Positions 17,247 through 25,883 are shown, counted from the first letter of the stretch. The stretch: DNA of 64,000 bases from Clostridium sp. AN503 (GCF_040719375.1 NZ_JBFDTP010000002.1:3029001-3093000); one strand, 5' to 3'. Notes: a model not told the origin generated them from the letters alone. Made by a program: numbers and translations.

Positions 17247-18011
17247 ATGAAACACCGGATACCCGTACGCAGATTTTTAATCGTCCTCTTCTGGATTGGA
17301 GTCTGGCAGAGTGCCAGCCTTACAGTCAGAAACGACATCCTTCTTGCGGGTCCGGCAGACGTGGTCCGCTCCTTTCTTGTACTGCTGCCCACCGGGGATT
17401 TCTGGAAGGCGGTCGGATGGTCTTTCGGAAAGATCATGTTTGGCTTCATCACCGCATTTTTATCGGGGCTGCTGGCCGGGAGCCTGGCATTCCGGTTCCG
17501 GTTCCTGGATGAACTGCTGGCTCCGGTCATTTCCCTGGTCAAATCCATCCCCGTGGCCTCATTTGTCATCCTGGCCCTTATCTGGATCGGTTCCAGGAAC
17601 CTTTCCGTATTTATCTCTTTCCTGGTTGTTTTTCCGATGATCTATGTGAGCACAGTCTCCGGGCTGCAGAGCACGGACCCGTTGCTCCTGGAGATGGCAG
17701 ATATATTTTCTGTCGGACTGCTGCAGCGCATCCGGTTTATCTATCTGCCTGCTCTGATGCCTTATCTGACCAGCAGCTGCCGGGTCGCCCTGGGCATGAG
17801 CTGGAAATCCGGCATCGCCGCCGAAGTCATCGGCGTCCCCGCCCATACGATCGGTGAAAATCTTTACATGGCGAAGATCTATCTGGCTACCGCTGACCTG
17901 TTCGCCTGGACGATCGTTATCATCCTGGTCAGCTCGCTGTTTGAGAAGCTGCTTCTTCTGGGACTGGGACAGATTGAAAAGCTCAACAGAAGCATGGGGA
18001 AGTATTTTTGA
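17247..18011 (+). CDS. ABC transporter permease (SsuC/TauC type)
   Basis: A 254-residue BPD_transp_1 permease with about six helices and the family motif region VISLVKSIPVASFVILALIWIG and GMSWKSGIAAEVIGVP, typical of NitT/TauT permeases. It forms the membrane channel for the upstream binding protein and is energised by the ATPase encoded 32 bp downstream. The ATG is preceded by AATAAGGAGCAGCC. Confidence 0.86.
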   Translation: MKHRIPVRRFLIVLFWIGVWQSASLTVRNDILLAGPADVVRSFLVLLPTGDFWKAVGWSFGKIMFGFITAFLSGLLAGSLAFRFRFLDELLAPVISLVKSIPVASFVILALIWIGSRNLSVFISFLVVFPMIYVSTVSGLQSTDPLLLEMADIFSVGLLQRIRFIYLPALMPYLTSSCRVALGMSWKSGIAAEVIGVPAHTIGENLYMAKIYLATADLFAWTIVIILVSSLFEKLLLLGLGQIEKLNRSMGKYF

Positions 18012-18043
18012 GAACTGTAAACGGAGTATTTTAGGAGAACTGT

Positions 18044-18688
18044 ATGGAACCTTTCCGACTGGTCACAGACCATCTGTCCAAAACCTACGGGGATCTGGAC
18101 ATTTTCAAAGATTTGAACTTTACCCTGGAATCCGGGCAGACCTACTGCCTGATGGGTCCTTCCGGCTGCGGCAAGACAACCCTGTTCCGGGTCCTGTTGG
18201 GACTGGAGCCTGCAAGCGGGGGAAGTTTCCGGCTTGTATCCCACGATGGAGACAGCTTTTATCCGAAGTTAAATATCAAAGGAATCAGACAGCACCGCAC
18301 CGGTCTGCCTCTAGTGGCGGTATTTCAGGAAAACCGTCTCTGTGACAGCTTCTCGCCTTTGGACAATGTACTGCTGGGCGTCAGAAATACCATGGACCGG
18401 GAAGCTGTCTACCGGGAACTGTGCCTTCTTCTGCCGGAAGAAGCCATACTCCGCCCTGCTGCCACCTTGAGCGGCGGCATGAAACGCCGCGTAGCGATTC
18501 TGCGGGCACTCCTCGCCCCATCCTGTGGAATCCTCATGGATGAGCCGTTCACCGGGCTTGACGAGGATACCAAGAGCACGGTGATCGCTTATATAAAAGA
18601 AAAAACCGCCGGCAAACTCCTGATGGTGTCTACCCATCAGGAAGAAGATATACCGGCATTAAACGGAAAACTGCTGCGCCTGTTCTAG
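18044..18688 (+). CDS. ABC transporter ATP-binding protein (NitT/TauT type)
   Basis: A 214-residue ATPase with Walker A GPSGCGKTT (about residues 36-44), the signature LSGGMKRRVAILRALL, Walker B GILMDEPF and the H-loop MVSTHQEED. It is somewhat short for the family (about 250). It is the third gene of the binding protein-permease-ATPase set and stands divergent from the hydrogenase cluster. The stretch around residues 75-85 between Walker A and the Q-loop carries extra polar residues (KGIRQHRTGLP). Confidence 0.87.
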   Translation: MEPFRLVTDHLSKTYGDLDIFKDLNFTLESGQTYCLMGPSGCGKTTLFRVLLGLEPASGGSFRLVSHDGDSFYPKLNIKGIRQHRTGLPLVAVFQENRLCDSFSPLDNVLLGVRNTMDREAVYRELCLLLPEEAILRPAATLSGGMKRRVAILRALLAPSCGILMDEPFTGLDEDTKSTVIAYIKEKTAGKLLMVSTHQEEDIPALNGKLLRLF

Positions 18689-18716
18689 CATGCTGTCTGT
18701 ATGTGCGATAAAGGAA

Positions 18717-18750
18717 GCGCTGCTGCGGCAGGTCAGACCGGCAGCAGCGC
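18717..18750 (-). terminator. Terminator-like hairpin at the end of the DUF554 gene
   Basis: gcgctgctgc / gcagcagcgc form a 10-bp perfect stem with a 14-nt loop. Read on the minus strand TTCCTTTAT follows. The right arm lies in the last codons of the DUF554 gene. It could also stop the convergent ABC operon. Confidence 0.5.
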
Positions 18751-19452
18751 CCACAAAACCGCCACCACAATGCAGGGGAGCATATTGGCAACCTTCACTT
18801 TCTTTCCCCAGATCAGATTAAGCCCCACACAGAATATCAGAATAGAACCGGTTAAAGACAGATTGGACAAAGCCTGCTCTGTCATAAACGGCTCAATGAC
18901 TGTAGAGAGCGCCGTGATCCCACCCTGAAAAAGAGCGACCGGAATGGCTGAAAACATACAGCCCTTCCCTAAAGAAGCTGTCATCACCATGATGATCAGC
19001 AGATCCAGCACCGTCTTTGCAGCCAGAATGGAACTGTCGCCATAGATACCGTCCTGGATTGCGCCCACCACCGCCATGGCTCCGATACACACGGTCAGGG
19101 ATGCCGTGACAAAGGCATCCACAAAAGCCCCGTCCCCACTGTTGCTTGTCTTGATCTTCAGCCATTCTCCGAACTGTTCCATCTTCAGTTCTATGTTCAT
19201 CCACTCGCCGATCAGCGCTCCCACCGCATAACTCCCGATCAGCATCATGGTCCCTTCCGTGGTCAGTTTCCCCTGGCTGATCTTCAGCATCTCCTGCATA
19301 GTACCGCCGATGCCAAGAAACATGACACAGACCCCACAAGCCATCATTAACGTATCCTGATACCGTTTTTTCAGAGCCTTGCCAAACAAAAGGCCTCCCA
19401 GCCCTCCTGCCAGAATACCGCCCACATTGATCAACGTTCCCATTCCCGCCAT
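18733..19452 (-). CDS. DUF554-family membrane protein (YdfK/YqgA-like)
   Basis: A 239-residue polytopic membrane protein with about seven hydrophobic segments. MGTLINVGGILAGGLGGLLFGKAL at the N-terminus, the central LIGSYAVGALIGEWMNIE, and SLTVCIGAMAVVGAIQDG are typical of DUF554. Members are proposed small-molecule transporters but no substrate is firmly established. The ATG is preceded by GGGGAGAGAGAA. It is convergent with the ABC operon and divergent from the tRNA pair. Confidence 0.88.
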   Translation of the reverse strand: MAGMGTLINVGGILAGGLGGLLFGKALKKRYQDTLMMACGVCVMFLGIGGTMQEMLKISQGKLTTEGTMMLIGSYAVGALIGEWMNIELKMEQFGEWLKIKTSNSGDGAFVDAFVTASLTVCIGAMAVVGAIQDGIYGDSSILAAKTVLDLLIIMVMTASLGKGCMFSAIPVALFQGGITALSTVIEPFMTEQALSNLSLTGSILIFCVGLNLIWGKKVKVANMLPCIVVAVLWALLPV

Positions 19453-19586
19453 TTCTCTCTCCCCTGACAGACTGCGGAGAACCGCAGCTGTACTTTCCAG
19501 TCCTTATTCCAACCATTCTAATGATGCCCGGGAGGATTGTCAATCCTCCCTTTTAAAATTTTTTTACATTTTTTTTCAAATTTCTC

Positions 19587-19615
19587 TTGCTTTTTTTCAA
19601 AAAGAATGCTAATAT
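19587..19615 (+). promoter_or_regulatory. Promoter of the tRNA-Pro/tRNA-Glu pair
   Basis: TTGCTT (19587-19592), a 17-bp spacer and TAATAT (19610-19615) lie 15 bp before tRNA-Pro in a very A/T-rich stretch. Confidence 0.6.
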
Positions 19616-19630
19616 ACAGTAGTTCGCTTT

Positions 19631-19704
19631 CGAGGCGTGGCTCAGTTTGGTAGAGCGCTGCGTTCGGGACGCAGAGGTCGCAAGTTCGAATCTTGTCGCC
19701 TCGA
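19631..19704 (+). tRNA. tRNA-Pro (anticodon CGG)
   Basis: A 74-nt cloverleaf with acceptor stem CGAGGCG / CGCCTCG and discriminator A. The anticodon stem CTGCG / CGCAG holds the loop TTCGGGA, giving anticodon CGG for codon CCG. The T-arm is GTTCGAATC. It is 4 bp from tRNA-Glu and likely cotranscribed. Confidence 0.95.
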
Positions 19705-19708
19705 TTTC

Positions 19709-19780
19709 GGCCTCATGGTCAAGCGGTCAAGACGACGCCCTCTCACGGCGTAAACCCGGGTTCGATTCCCGGTGAGGTCA
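19709..19780 (+). tRNA. tRNA-Glu (anticodon CTC)
   Basis: A 72-nt cloverleaf with acceptor GGCCTCA / TGAGGTC and discriminator A. The anticodon stem ACGCC / GGCGT holds CTCTCAC, giving CTC for codon GAG. T-arm GTTCGATTC is present. Confidence 0.93.
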
Positions 19781-19784
19781 TAAT

Positions 19785-19815
19785 AAAAGCTGTTGCAGAC
19801 ATCTGCACAGCTTTT
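19785..19815. terminator. Bidirectional terminator between tRNA-Glu and degV
   Basis: aaaagctg...cagctttt with an inner tgcaga / tctgca stem makes a long nearly perfect hairpin. TATTTT follows on the plus strand and TTATTATG on the minus strand, so it can end both the tRNA pair and the convergent degV operon. Confidence 0.75.
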
Positions 19816-19818
19816 ATT

Positions 19819-20688
19819 TTACTGTTTTTTCAAAAATACCACTCCCACCGCATCCGGCCCAATGTGAGCGCCGATCGTTGGGTTGATCTCTGAAACGATG
19901 ATCTCCTCCACACCTTTCAGTTTTTCCCGCAGGAGCCGCTCCCGCAGCTCGCCCGCCAGCGCCTCACACCCTGAATGGACGATTCCCACTTCCGGGTACC
20001 CGCCCTGCTTTTCCTTTAAAAGCTCCATCATAAAAGTGACCGCCCGCTTCAAAGTGCGCACCTTATTCCTTGCCACGATCTGCCCGGCCTCATTGACTGT
20101 CAGGACCGGCTTGATATCAAGGACCGTCCCGAGGCAGGCGCTCACACCTCCAAGCCTGCCGCCCCAGACCAAGTATTTTAGGTCATTGACCGCAAACCAG
20201 AGATTCACAAGGGGGATCTCCTGCTCCACCGCCTGGACGATCTCCTCAAAAGAACCTCCCTCCAGACACCGCTTTGCTGCACGGCAGGCCAGGATCCCCT
20301 GTCCAAAGGAGGCGTTTCGGGTGTCGATCACCTGGATCCGGCTCTCCGGGTATTCCTCCCGGAGCTGGTCCGCCACCATGGAGACCGTGTTATAGCTGCC
20401 GCTGAGCGCAGAAGAAAACATGATACAGATAAGCTCTTCCCCGGCTGCCAGCCGCGGTTCTAAGAGTTCTCTGACCCGCTGCGGGTTGCAGCCCATGGAA
20501 AAGGCGCGCTCCCCTCCTGACATCCGTGCAAAAAACTCGGAGGCGCTTAATCTCCGTTCATCACCGTACACCATTTCATCCATATCAAATCTGTAATACT
20601 GGGGCAGGATGACGATCCCGTATTCATCCGCCAGACATCCCGGAATATCCCCATTAATATCCGCTGCGATTGTGATCTTCTTTTCCAT
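19819..20688 (-). CDS. DegV-family fatty-acid-binding protein
   Basis: A 289-residue DegV protein (FakB-like). It starts KITIAADINGDIPGCLADEYGI and has FMRMSGGE-like FARMSGGERAFS, MFSSALSGSYNT, VIDTRNASFGQG and LKYLVWGGRLGG, all diagnostic. DegV/FakB proteins bind fatty acids and present them to the FakA kinase. It is the last gene of a three-gene operon and overlaps the preceding gene by 35 bp. Whether it works with FakA or in another lipid process with the radical SAM protein upstream is open. Confidence 0.88.
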   Translation of the reverse strand: MEKKITIAADINGDIPGCLADEYGIVILPQYYRFDMDEMVYGDERRLSASEFFARMSGGERAFSMGCNPQRVRELLEPRLAAGEELICIMFSSALSGSYNTVSMVADQLREEYPESRIQVIDTRNASFGQGILACRAAKRCLEGGSFEEIVQAVEQEIPLVNLWFAVNDLKYLVWGGRLGGVSACLGTVLDIKPVLTVNEAGQIVARNKVRTLKRAVTFMMELLKEKQGGYPEVGIVHSGCEALAGELRERLLREKLKGVEEIIVSEINPTIGAHIGPDAVGVVFLKKQ

Positions 20689-21364
20689 CGTTTTTCCCGC
20701 TGCCTTTCCCGGCCTTAAAGACCATACGATATAAAAGTGTCAGAAGGATTCTGGCATTTAATATGGATTTCTGCCAGAAACCGATCTCACGTTCCCTGTG
20801 GTTTTTATCCGCGCTGTCAGCCGGCATCATCCCGTCAAAATACTCATATCCGGCAAGAAGCCTCATAAGCTCCTCCGGCAGATATTTATAACTGGGCCTG
20901 GTAAGCTGCACAGCGCCGGTCATCTCTATTATCCTTCCCACAAAAGACATACAATTTTCCGTTTTATAGATAGAAAACCCGTGAAATACCGTCATGGTCA
21001 CCATACTGAAGATATTAAACATATATTCCGGGTCGTGTTCATAGTCCTGGATCAGCTCTTTGATCCGATCCAGAGCGCCCTGGCTGACCGGTATCCGGTA
21101 GATCCTTGTCCGGTAAAAGTTCTGCCCCGGCTGCACATAATCCCCCCGCCGCTCCCATACGATCCCCGCATCTAAGGGCGTATTGGTGCTTCTCCTGGAA
21201 AAGCTCACAAAGTCCTCCAGCTTCTCGTCCAATGAAATGGAAATGTGAGTATAGTCGCAGCCGGAAATACGGCGGCTGATCTTGGCGATCGTGGTCATAG
21301 TAGCCATAAAACAGATATAGATACTGGTTTCCTGCCGTCTGTCCGCTATTTTTTGCTCTGTCAT
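20654..21364 (-). CDS. Possible permuted NlpC/P60-like (papain-fold) protein
   Basis: A 236-residue protein I cannot firmly place. Two short motifs resemble circularly permuted NlpC/P60 (YiiX-like) hydrolases: a His after a small strand (DYTHISISLD, about residues 37-46) and a later Cys (NCMSFVGRI, about 142-150). These would give a His-then-Cys order. The C-terminal 60 residues are basic. It overlaps the radical SAM gene by 4 bp (ATGA) and degV by 35 bp, so all three are surely cotranscribed. Members of this fold include amidases and acyltransferases, which would suit lipid neighbours. Assignment is tentative. Confidence 0.6.
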   Translation of the reverse strand: MTEQKIADRRQETSIYICFMATMTTIAKISRRISGCDYTHISISLDEKLEDFVSFSRRSTNTPLDAGIVWERRGDYVQPGQNFYRTRIYRIPVSQGALDRIKELIQDYEHDPEYMFNIFSMVTMTVFHGFSIYKTENCMSFVGRIIEMTGAVQLTRPSYKYLPEELMRLLAGYEYFDGMMPADSADKNHREREIGFWQKSILNARILLTLLYRMVFKAGKGSGKNDGKEDHNRSGY

Positions 21365-22704
21365 CGGCTCCCCTTTCCCCTGACCATATTTTTAAGAAAG
21401 GACAGGATGTATGACTTATAGTCTACCATATCATACACGCCTTGTCTCCTGGCCAGCAAAAACAATCGGATCAGCAGCACATAGTAATAAAAATAATATT
21501 TCCTCACGGACAATTTCTCCGGCCTGCACACCAGATGCATATAGTCCCAGTGTCCCGGGTCCTCCGTGATCAGCTTATCCGCATAGTCGCTGTAGATCTC
21601 CGTTCCCGGCACCGGCGTGAAGATGGAGATAGCCACATTTTTCACGCCCTGCGCGGCGATCCAGGTATACAGCCGGTCAAAATCCCTCTTTTCGAAATCC
21701 AGGTCCACGATGAACATGCCGAATATCTTGATCCCCAGCTCATTGGTAAATCGCACGCACTCCGCATTCCAGGAAATCTTTGTCCGCTTGTTGTACTGCT
21801 TTAAGTAGGTATCCTCCACGGCCTCCAGGCCCACGACCAGGTACACCAGGCCGATCGCGGCAAAGTCGCGGATCAGGTCACGGTTCTTCAAGATAAAGTC
21901 CACCCGCCCCATACAGACGTACTTTTTATGGATGCCCCTTTCTCTGACCAGGTCGATAAAACGGCGGATCCGCCTCGCATCCAGCAGAAAATCATCATCA
22001 ATGATATAGATCCCTTCACTGTCTATGGAGGCGATCTCCTCCACCACATCTTCAATATCCCGCGCCGTATACGTGCCGCAGTTGAGCACGTTCCGGTAGC
22101 AGAACTTGCAGCGAAAGGCACAGGAGTAAGCGGTCCTCACCTGGGCGCAGTGAGGGAGCTCAAAATAATTGTAGTGATCCGGATGCGCGTAATAATAGCT
22201 GCGGTCCGGCCAGGGCAGACGGCGGATATCAAAGGGCTGTGCCGGGCTGCATTGCCACTGTCCGTTTTCCCTGTGACAAAGGCCTGGAATCTCGCCCAGA
22301 TCCTTCCCCTCTATGATCCCTGGGATCTGGAGAACATCAAAGGTGGTCAGGATGAAATCCGTCTCAGGCATATAAAACCGCTCCTGGTTCTTCTGCACAT
22401 GAAGCCCGCCCACGATCGTGACAACCTGCGGGTTCAGTCTTTTTGCCAGACGGATATACTCTTTCATAAACGCTTCCTGCTTGATCCTGCCGCAGATGTA
22501 GAACACATCCGGCCGGTACTGCCGCAGTTTTTCCTCCAGGGTTATCTCCTCCCTGGGCACGTCGAATATCTCCGGAAAATAGCCCGCCTGCTTTAAGACC
22601 GCGCTGATATACTCCAGCTCCAACGGCTCATTTTCCAAAATCCCGTTAAAATTATATTTGTTCCGGGATACTTCCGGATGGACCAGCAATATTTTTTTAT
22701 CCAT
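21361..22704 (-). CDS. B12-binding-domain radical SAM protein
   Basis: A 447-residue class B radical SAM protein. An N-terminal Rossmann-like cobalamin-binding region (residues 1-130, ILLVHPEV and VVTIVGGLHV) lacks an obvious DxHxxG, so it may bind cobalamin base-off/His-off. The radical SAM cluster motif CAFRCKFC (C195, C199, C202) follows, then YIIDDDFLLD and VGLEAVEDTYLKQYNKRT. Such proteins perform methylations or carbon rearrangements on unactivated positions. It heads the operon with the possible permuted hydrolase and DegV. A -10 TATAAT (22771-22776, minus strand) lies upstream. Substrate unknown. Confidence 0.87.
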   Translation of the reverse strand: MDKKILLVHPEVSRNKYNFNGILENEPLELEYISAVLKQAGYFPEIFDVPREEITLEEKLRQYRPDVFYICGRIKQEAFMKEYIRLAKRLNPQVVTIVGGLHVQKNQERFYMPETDFILTTFDVLQIPGIIEGKDLGEIPGLCHRENGQWQCSPAQPFDIRRLPWPDRSYYYAHPDHYNYFELPHCAQVRTAYSCAFRCKFCYRNVLNCGTYTARDIEDVVEEIASIDSEGIYIIDDDFLLDARRIRRFIDLVRERGIHKKYVCMGRVDFILKNRDLIRDFAAIGLVYLVVGLEAVEDTYLKQYNKRTKISWNAECVRFTNELGIKIFGMFIVDLDFEKRDFDRLYTWIAAQGVKNVAISIFTPVPGTEIYSDYADKLITEDPGHWDYMHLVCRPEKLSVRKYYFYYYVLLIRLFLLARRQGVYDMVDYKSYILSFLKNMVRGKGSR

Positions 22705-23031
22705 GTTTCTTCCCCCTGAATTCCGGTCATCTTATCAACCAGCTTAAATGTCGGCTTCTTTGTTATCCACATTATATCAGGAATCAGAGGTGGAAAACAG
22801 ATGTCATGCGTCATGGATCACGGTGACGTTTGTCACTGGCTGCGAAGAAAGACCGTTTTATCCCCTCTCTGGAAACTTTGAGCGATATGTTTGAACCGGT
22901 GGAAATACCGGTATGAATGATGAAACAATCCTCCTGCATCTGTAATAAGAAAATCCCCTCAGTACAGGCCATAGCAAAGGTCTTTCACTGAGGGGGACTC
23001 TTTAAACAGGGATTTACATACTGTTTTACAG
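22705..23031. other. Intergenic stretch with several short inverted repeats
   Basis: No gene was found in 327 bp. It holds the promoter of the radical SAM operon, an inverted repeat gtgacgtttgtcac (about 22832-22845), the repeated word accggt (about 22897-22914) and the terminator of tRNA-Gln (22955-22995). Confidence 0.5.
22955..22995 (-). terminator. Terminator of tRNA-Gln
   Basis: cccctcagt / actgagggg form a 9-bp stem. Read on the minus strand it is followed by ATTTTCTTATT. It lies 37 bp downstream of tRNA-Gln. Confidence 0.65.
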
Positions 23032-23104
23032 CTGGGCTAGTTGGATTCGAACCAACGAGATGCAGGAGTCAAAGTCCTGTGCCTTACCGCTTGGCGATAG
23101 CCCA
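23032..23104 (-). tRNA. tRNA-Gln (anticodon TTG)
   Basis: The minus strand gives acceptor TGGGCTA / TAGCCCA with discriminator G. The anticodon stem CAGGA / TCCTG holds CTTTGAC, giving TTG for codon CAA. The T-arm GGTTCGAATCC is present. No CCA is encoded. Confidence 0.95.
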
Positions 23105-23219
23105 ATATTTTAAACACTAAAACATCTTACCATAGGTCGCAAAATTTTTCAAGTGATTGCATTTACAATCTCTGTTTAATCTTCGATATCTTACATTTCC
23201 CTTTTCATGGTGAATTTGG

Positions 23220-23225
23220 TATAAT
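23220..23225 (+). promoter_or_regulatory. Extended -10 upstream of the lytS-like gene
   Basis: TTTGGTATAAT contains TATAAT at 23220-23225 with the TG of an extended -10. It lies 45 bp before the lytS-like start, with AGGAGG-like GGGAGGACA before the ATG. Confidence 0.5.
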
Positions 23226-23269
23226 ACCTCTAGGATCATACATTACATACCAAATGGGAGGACACCCCT

Positions 23270-24991
23270 ATGCCCAATACCATGTTTTTCAGCCTGCTGC
23301 TCAACATCGGGCTGCTGGTGCTTATCGCCACACTCCTGACCAAGCTTCCGGTGGTGCGCAGGATGTTTCTGGACGGAAAACACTCTGTCGGCAGCCGGAT
23401 CTCATTGGCCCTGATCTTCGGCACGGTCAGTATTATCTCAACCTATACCGGGATGAGGGCTGAAGGAGCTATCGTCAACACCCGTGTCATCGGTGTTTTG
23501 GCGGCAGGACTCTTAGGCGGTCCCCAGGTCGGGATCGGCGCCGCCATGATCGGCGGACTTCATCGTTACCTGTTCGATATCGGAGGCTTTACAGCTGTCT
23601 CCTGCGCCATCTCCACCTTTGTGGAGGGGTTGATCGGCGCTGCCTTTTCCAGGCGGTTCCGCCAGGGCAAGCTGGACAATACCGGAGTATTCCTGATCAC
23701 GGTGCTAGCGGAGGTCGGACAGATGGTGATCATCCTGCTGATATCAAAGCCATTTGCCGCCGCTCTGGAACTGGTAAAGATCATTGCATTTCCCATGATC
23801 ACCATGAACGCTCTTGGCATGGTCATCTTCATCACCACATTCAATATGGTGTTCGTGGAGGAGGACAGTGAGTTCGCAGGAAAGATGCGGCTTGCACTGA
23901 ATATCGCGGACCGGAGCCTGCCCCATCTGCGTCAGGGACTGTACAGCTTAACGGACATGCAGGAAACTGTCCGCATCATTTACGAGTCCTTCACCTGCTC
24001 CGCCGTCATGATCACAGACGGACAGAAGATCATCGCGGTCTGCCCGGAGGACCACCGCAGCATTCTGGACACTGAAGCGGTCTTAGGGCCAGTCTGCCAG
24101 TCGATCCATGACCGCCAGGTGAGCGTATTCCCCTCCGGGATTGATGAACCTCCGCTGATTCCATATTTAAAGAACCACACGGTCATTGTCGCGCCGCTGA
24201 TTGAAATGGAGAAACCGGTGGGCAGCCTGACCATGGTGATGAAAAAGCAGTGGCATGCTTCTTCTCAGGCCACCTTAAGCTTCGTGGACGAGCTTGCCAA
24301 GCTGTTCTCCACCCAGTTGGAGCTTTCCGACTTAGATTACCAGAAACGGCTCCGGCGCAAGGCAGAGCTGAAAGCCCTCCAGTCCCAGGTGAACCCGCAT
24401 TTTCTCTACAATGCACTGAATACCATCGCATTTGTCTGCCGTGAGAATCCGGGCCGGGCACGGGAGCTGATCATCACCCTCTCCGCCTATTATCGCCAGA
24501 CACTGGAGAACGACCGCTACATGCTGAATCTCCACGCGGAACTGTACCACGTCACCAGCTACCTTGAACTGGAAAAAGCCAGATTTGAAGAAAAACTGCA
24601 GGTGGATATCCAGGTAAATGATGACATAGACTGCATGGTCCCCTCCTTCATCCTGCAGCCACTTGTTGAAAACGCCGTCCGGTACGGCGCAGACAGGAGC
24701 GGGAGCCGTTATGTGGGCATCTGCGCCGCCGAGCTTCCCGACGGGATCATGATCTCCGTCTCCGATCACGGCTCCGGCTTCCCACAGGACATTATCGACC
24801 AGCTTTACTCCGGCCAGCCCATGAAAGGCATCGGCCTGGAAAATGTACACAAGCGCTTGAAGAGCATCTATGGCGAATCCAACGGGCTCATGATAGACAG
24901 TTCGCCAGACGGCTCCCGGGTTTCTTTCCTGATCCCCGGCGCAGCCCAGGATCTGTCTGACAGCAGCGATACAAAGGAGGTTACCTTATGA
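23270..24991 (+). CDS. LytS-type sensor histidine kinase
   Basis: A 573-residue kinase: an N-terminal 5TM-LYT membrane domain (residues 1-190, with VIGVLAAGLLGGPQVGIGAAMIGGLHRY), a GAF-like cytosolic domain (about 220-350) and a LytS/YehU-type His kinase. The phosphorylated His is in VNPHFLYNALN (H377), and the ATPase has LVENAVRYG and GSGFPQD. In E. coli the related BtsS senses extracellular pyruvate. Its stop overlaps the start of the response regulator (ATGA), so the pair is cotranslated. A CstA-family transporter follows, as btsT does functionally in E. coli, so pyruvate or a related carbon source is a reasonable guess for the signal. Confidence 0.88.
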   Translation: MPNTMFFSLLLNIGLLVLIATLLTKLPVVRRMFLDGKHSVGSRISLALIFGTVSIISTYTGMRAEGAIVNTRVIGVLAAGLLGGPQVGIGAAMIGGLHRYLFDIGGFTAVSCAISTFVEGLIGAAFSRRFRQGKLDNTGVFLITVLAEVGQMVIILLISKPFAAALELVKIIAFPMITMNALGMVIFITTFNMVFVEEDSEFAGKMRLALNIADRSLPHLRQGLYSLTDMQETVRIIYESFTCSAVMITDGQKIIAVCPEDHRSILDTEAVLGPVCQSIHDRQVSVFPSGIDEPPLIPYLKNHTVIVAPLIEMEKPVGSLTMVMKKQWHASSQATLSFVDELAKLFSTQLELSDLDYQKRLRRKAELKALQSQVNPHFLYNALNTIAFVCRENPGRARELIITLSAYYRQTLENDRYMLNLHAELYHVTSYLELEKARFEEKLQVDIQVNDDIDCMVPSFILQPLVENAVRYGADRSGSRYVGICAAELPDGIMISVSDHGSGFPQDIIDQLYSGQPMKGIGLENVHKRLKSIYGESNGLMIDSSPDGSRVSFLIPGAAQDLSDSSDTKEVTL

Positions 24992-25743
24992 AGATAGCAG
25001 TCATCGATGACGAACGCCCCGCACGCGGAGAACTGATCCACCAGATCCGTGAGGTCCTCCCCGACAGTACCATCGAAGAGGCTGACAGCGGCGCTTCCGC
25101 CCTGGAGCTGTTAAGCAGCCAGACCTTCGACCTTCTGTTCATAGACATCAACTTAAATGACATGGAGGGAACCACCCTGGCCGCTGCCGCCCAGAAGATC
25201 CTGCCCGGGGCGCAGATCGTATTTGCCACCGCATATTCCCAATATGCAGTAAAAGCATTTGAGCTTGGTGTGGACAATTATATCCTGAAGCCGTTCGACC
25301 CGGACCGGGTAAAGCGTGTGTTGGAAAAATGCCAAAAGGCCGCCGGATCTGCCGCCCGTGACCTCCACGGGGGAACCGGATCTGCCGCCCCCGTCTCCGC
25401 ATCACTGTCTTCCGACCGGCTTGCCATCAACACCAACCGCAAGATCCTGCTGGTGGACATCCGCCAGATCGTTTATCTGGAAACAGAGGGAAGGGGCTGT
25501 ATCCTTCACACCACCTCCGGCGATTTCAATGACAACCAGCTCCTGGGGGAATTTGAAAAAAAGCTGATCCCCCACGGTTTTTACCGGATCCACAAGAGCT
25601 ATCTGGTGAACTTAAACTACATATCCGAACTGTTCCCCTGGGCCAACAACAGCCTGGCAATAAAAATGCAGGGCTTTGAGCGGGATATCCTGCCGGTCAG
25701 CAGGGAGAAGGTAAAGAGCTTAAGGCAGCTTTTGGGCCTCTAG
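24988..25743 (+). CDS. LytTR-family response regulator
   Basis: A 251-residue regulator: receiver domain (residues 1-120) with acceptor D53 in LLFIDINLND and the conserved KPF, a low-complexity Ala/Gly/Ser linker (about 118-145), then a LytTR DNA-binding domain (IVYLETEGRGCILHTT, YRIHKSYLVNLNYI). LytTR domains bind pairs of direct repeats about 21 bp apart; exactly such a pair precedes the next gene. Translationally coupled to the sensor kinase. Confidence 0.9.
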   Translation: MKIAVIDDERPARGELIHQIREVLPDSTIEEADSGASALELLSSQTFDLLFIDINLNDMEGTTLAAAAQKILPGAQIVFATAYSQYAVKAFELGVDNYILKPFDPDRVKRVLEKCQKAAGSAARDLHGGTGSAAPVSASLSSDRLAINTNRKILLVDIRQIVYLETEGRGCILHTTSGDFNDNQLLGEFEKKLIPHGFYRIHKSYLVNLNYISELFPWANNSLAIKMQGFERDILPVSREKVKSLRQLLGL

Positions 25744-25764
25744 GCCATTTCACCCCTTCTCTCC

Positions 25765-25833
25765 TGCGGTTCATGCGCCAGAACCTGCAGTTCATGCAAA
25801 AACTGTTTTCTTTTGTCTGTTTTTCAGTATAAT
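25765..25833 (+). promoter_or_regulatory. Tandem LytTR site and promoter of the cstA-type gene
   Basis: TGCGGTTCATGC (25765-25776) and TGCAGTTCATGC (25786-25797) are direct repeats with one mismatch and a 21-bp period, the spacing that LytTR dimers use. Eight bases on is a weak -35 (GTTTTC, 25805-25810), then a 17-bp spacer and a perfect TATAAT (25828-25833). The layout, activator repeats just upstream of a poor -35, predicts activation by the LytTR regulator encoded upstream. Confidence 0.7.
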
Positions 25834-25883
25834 AAGGGCAAAAGGAAACAGTTTTTATACATAATGCATAGGAGGTAGGGTTT

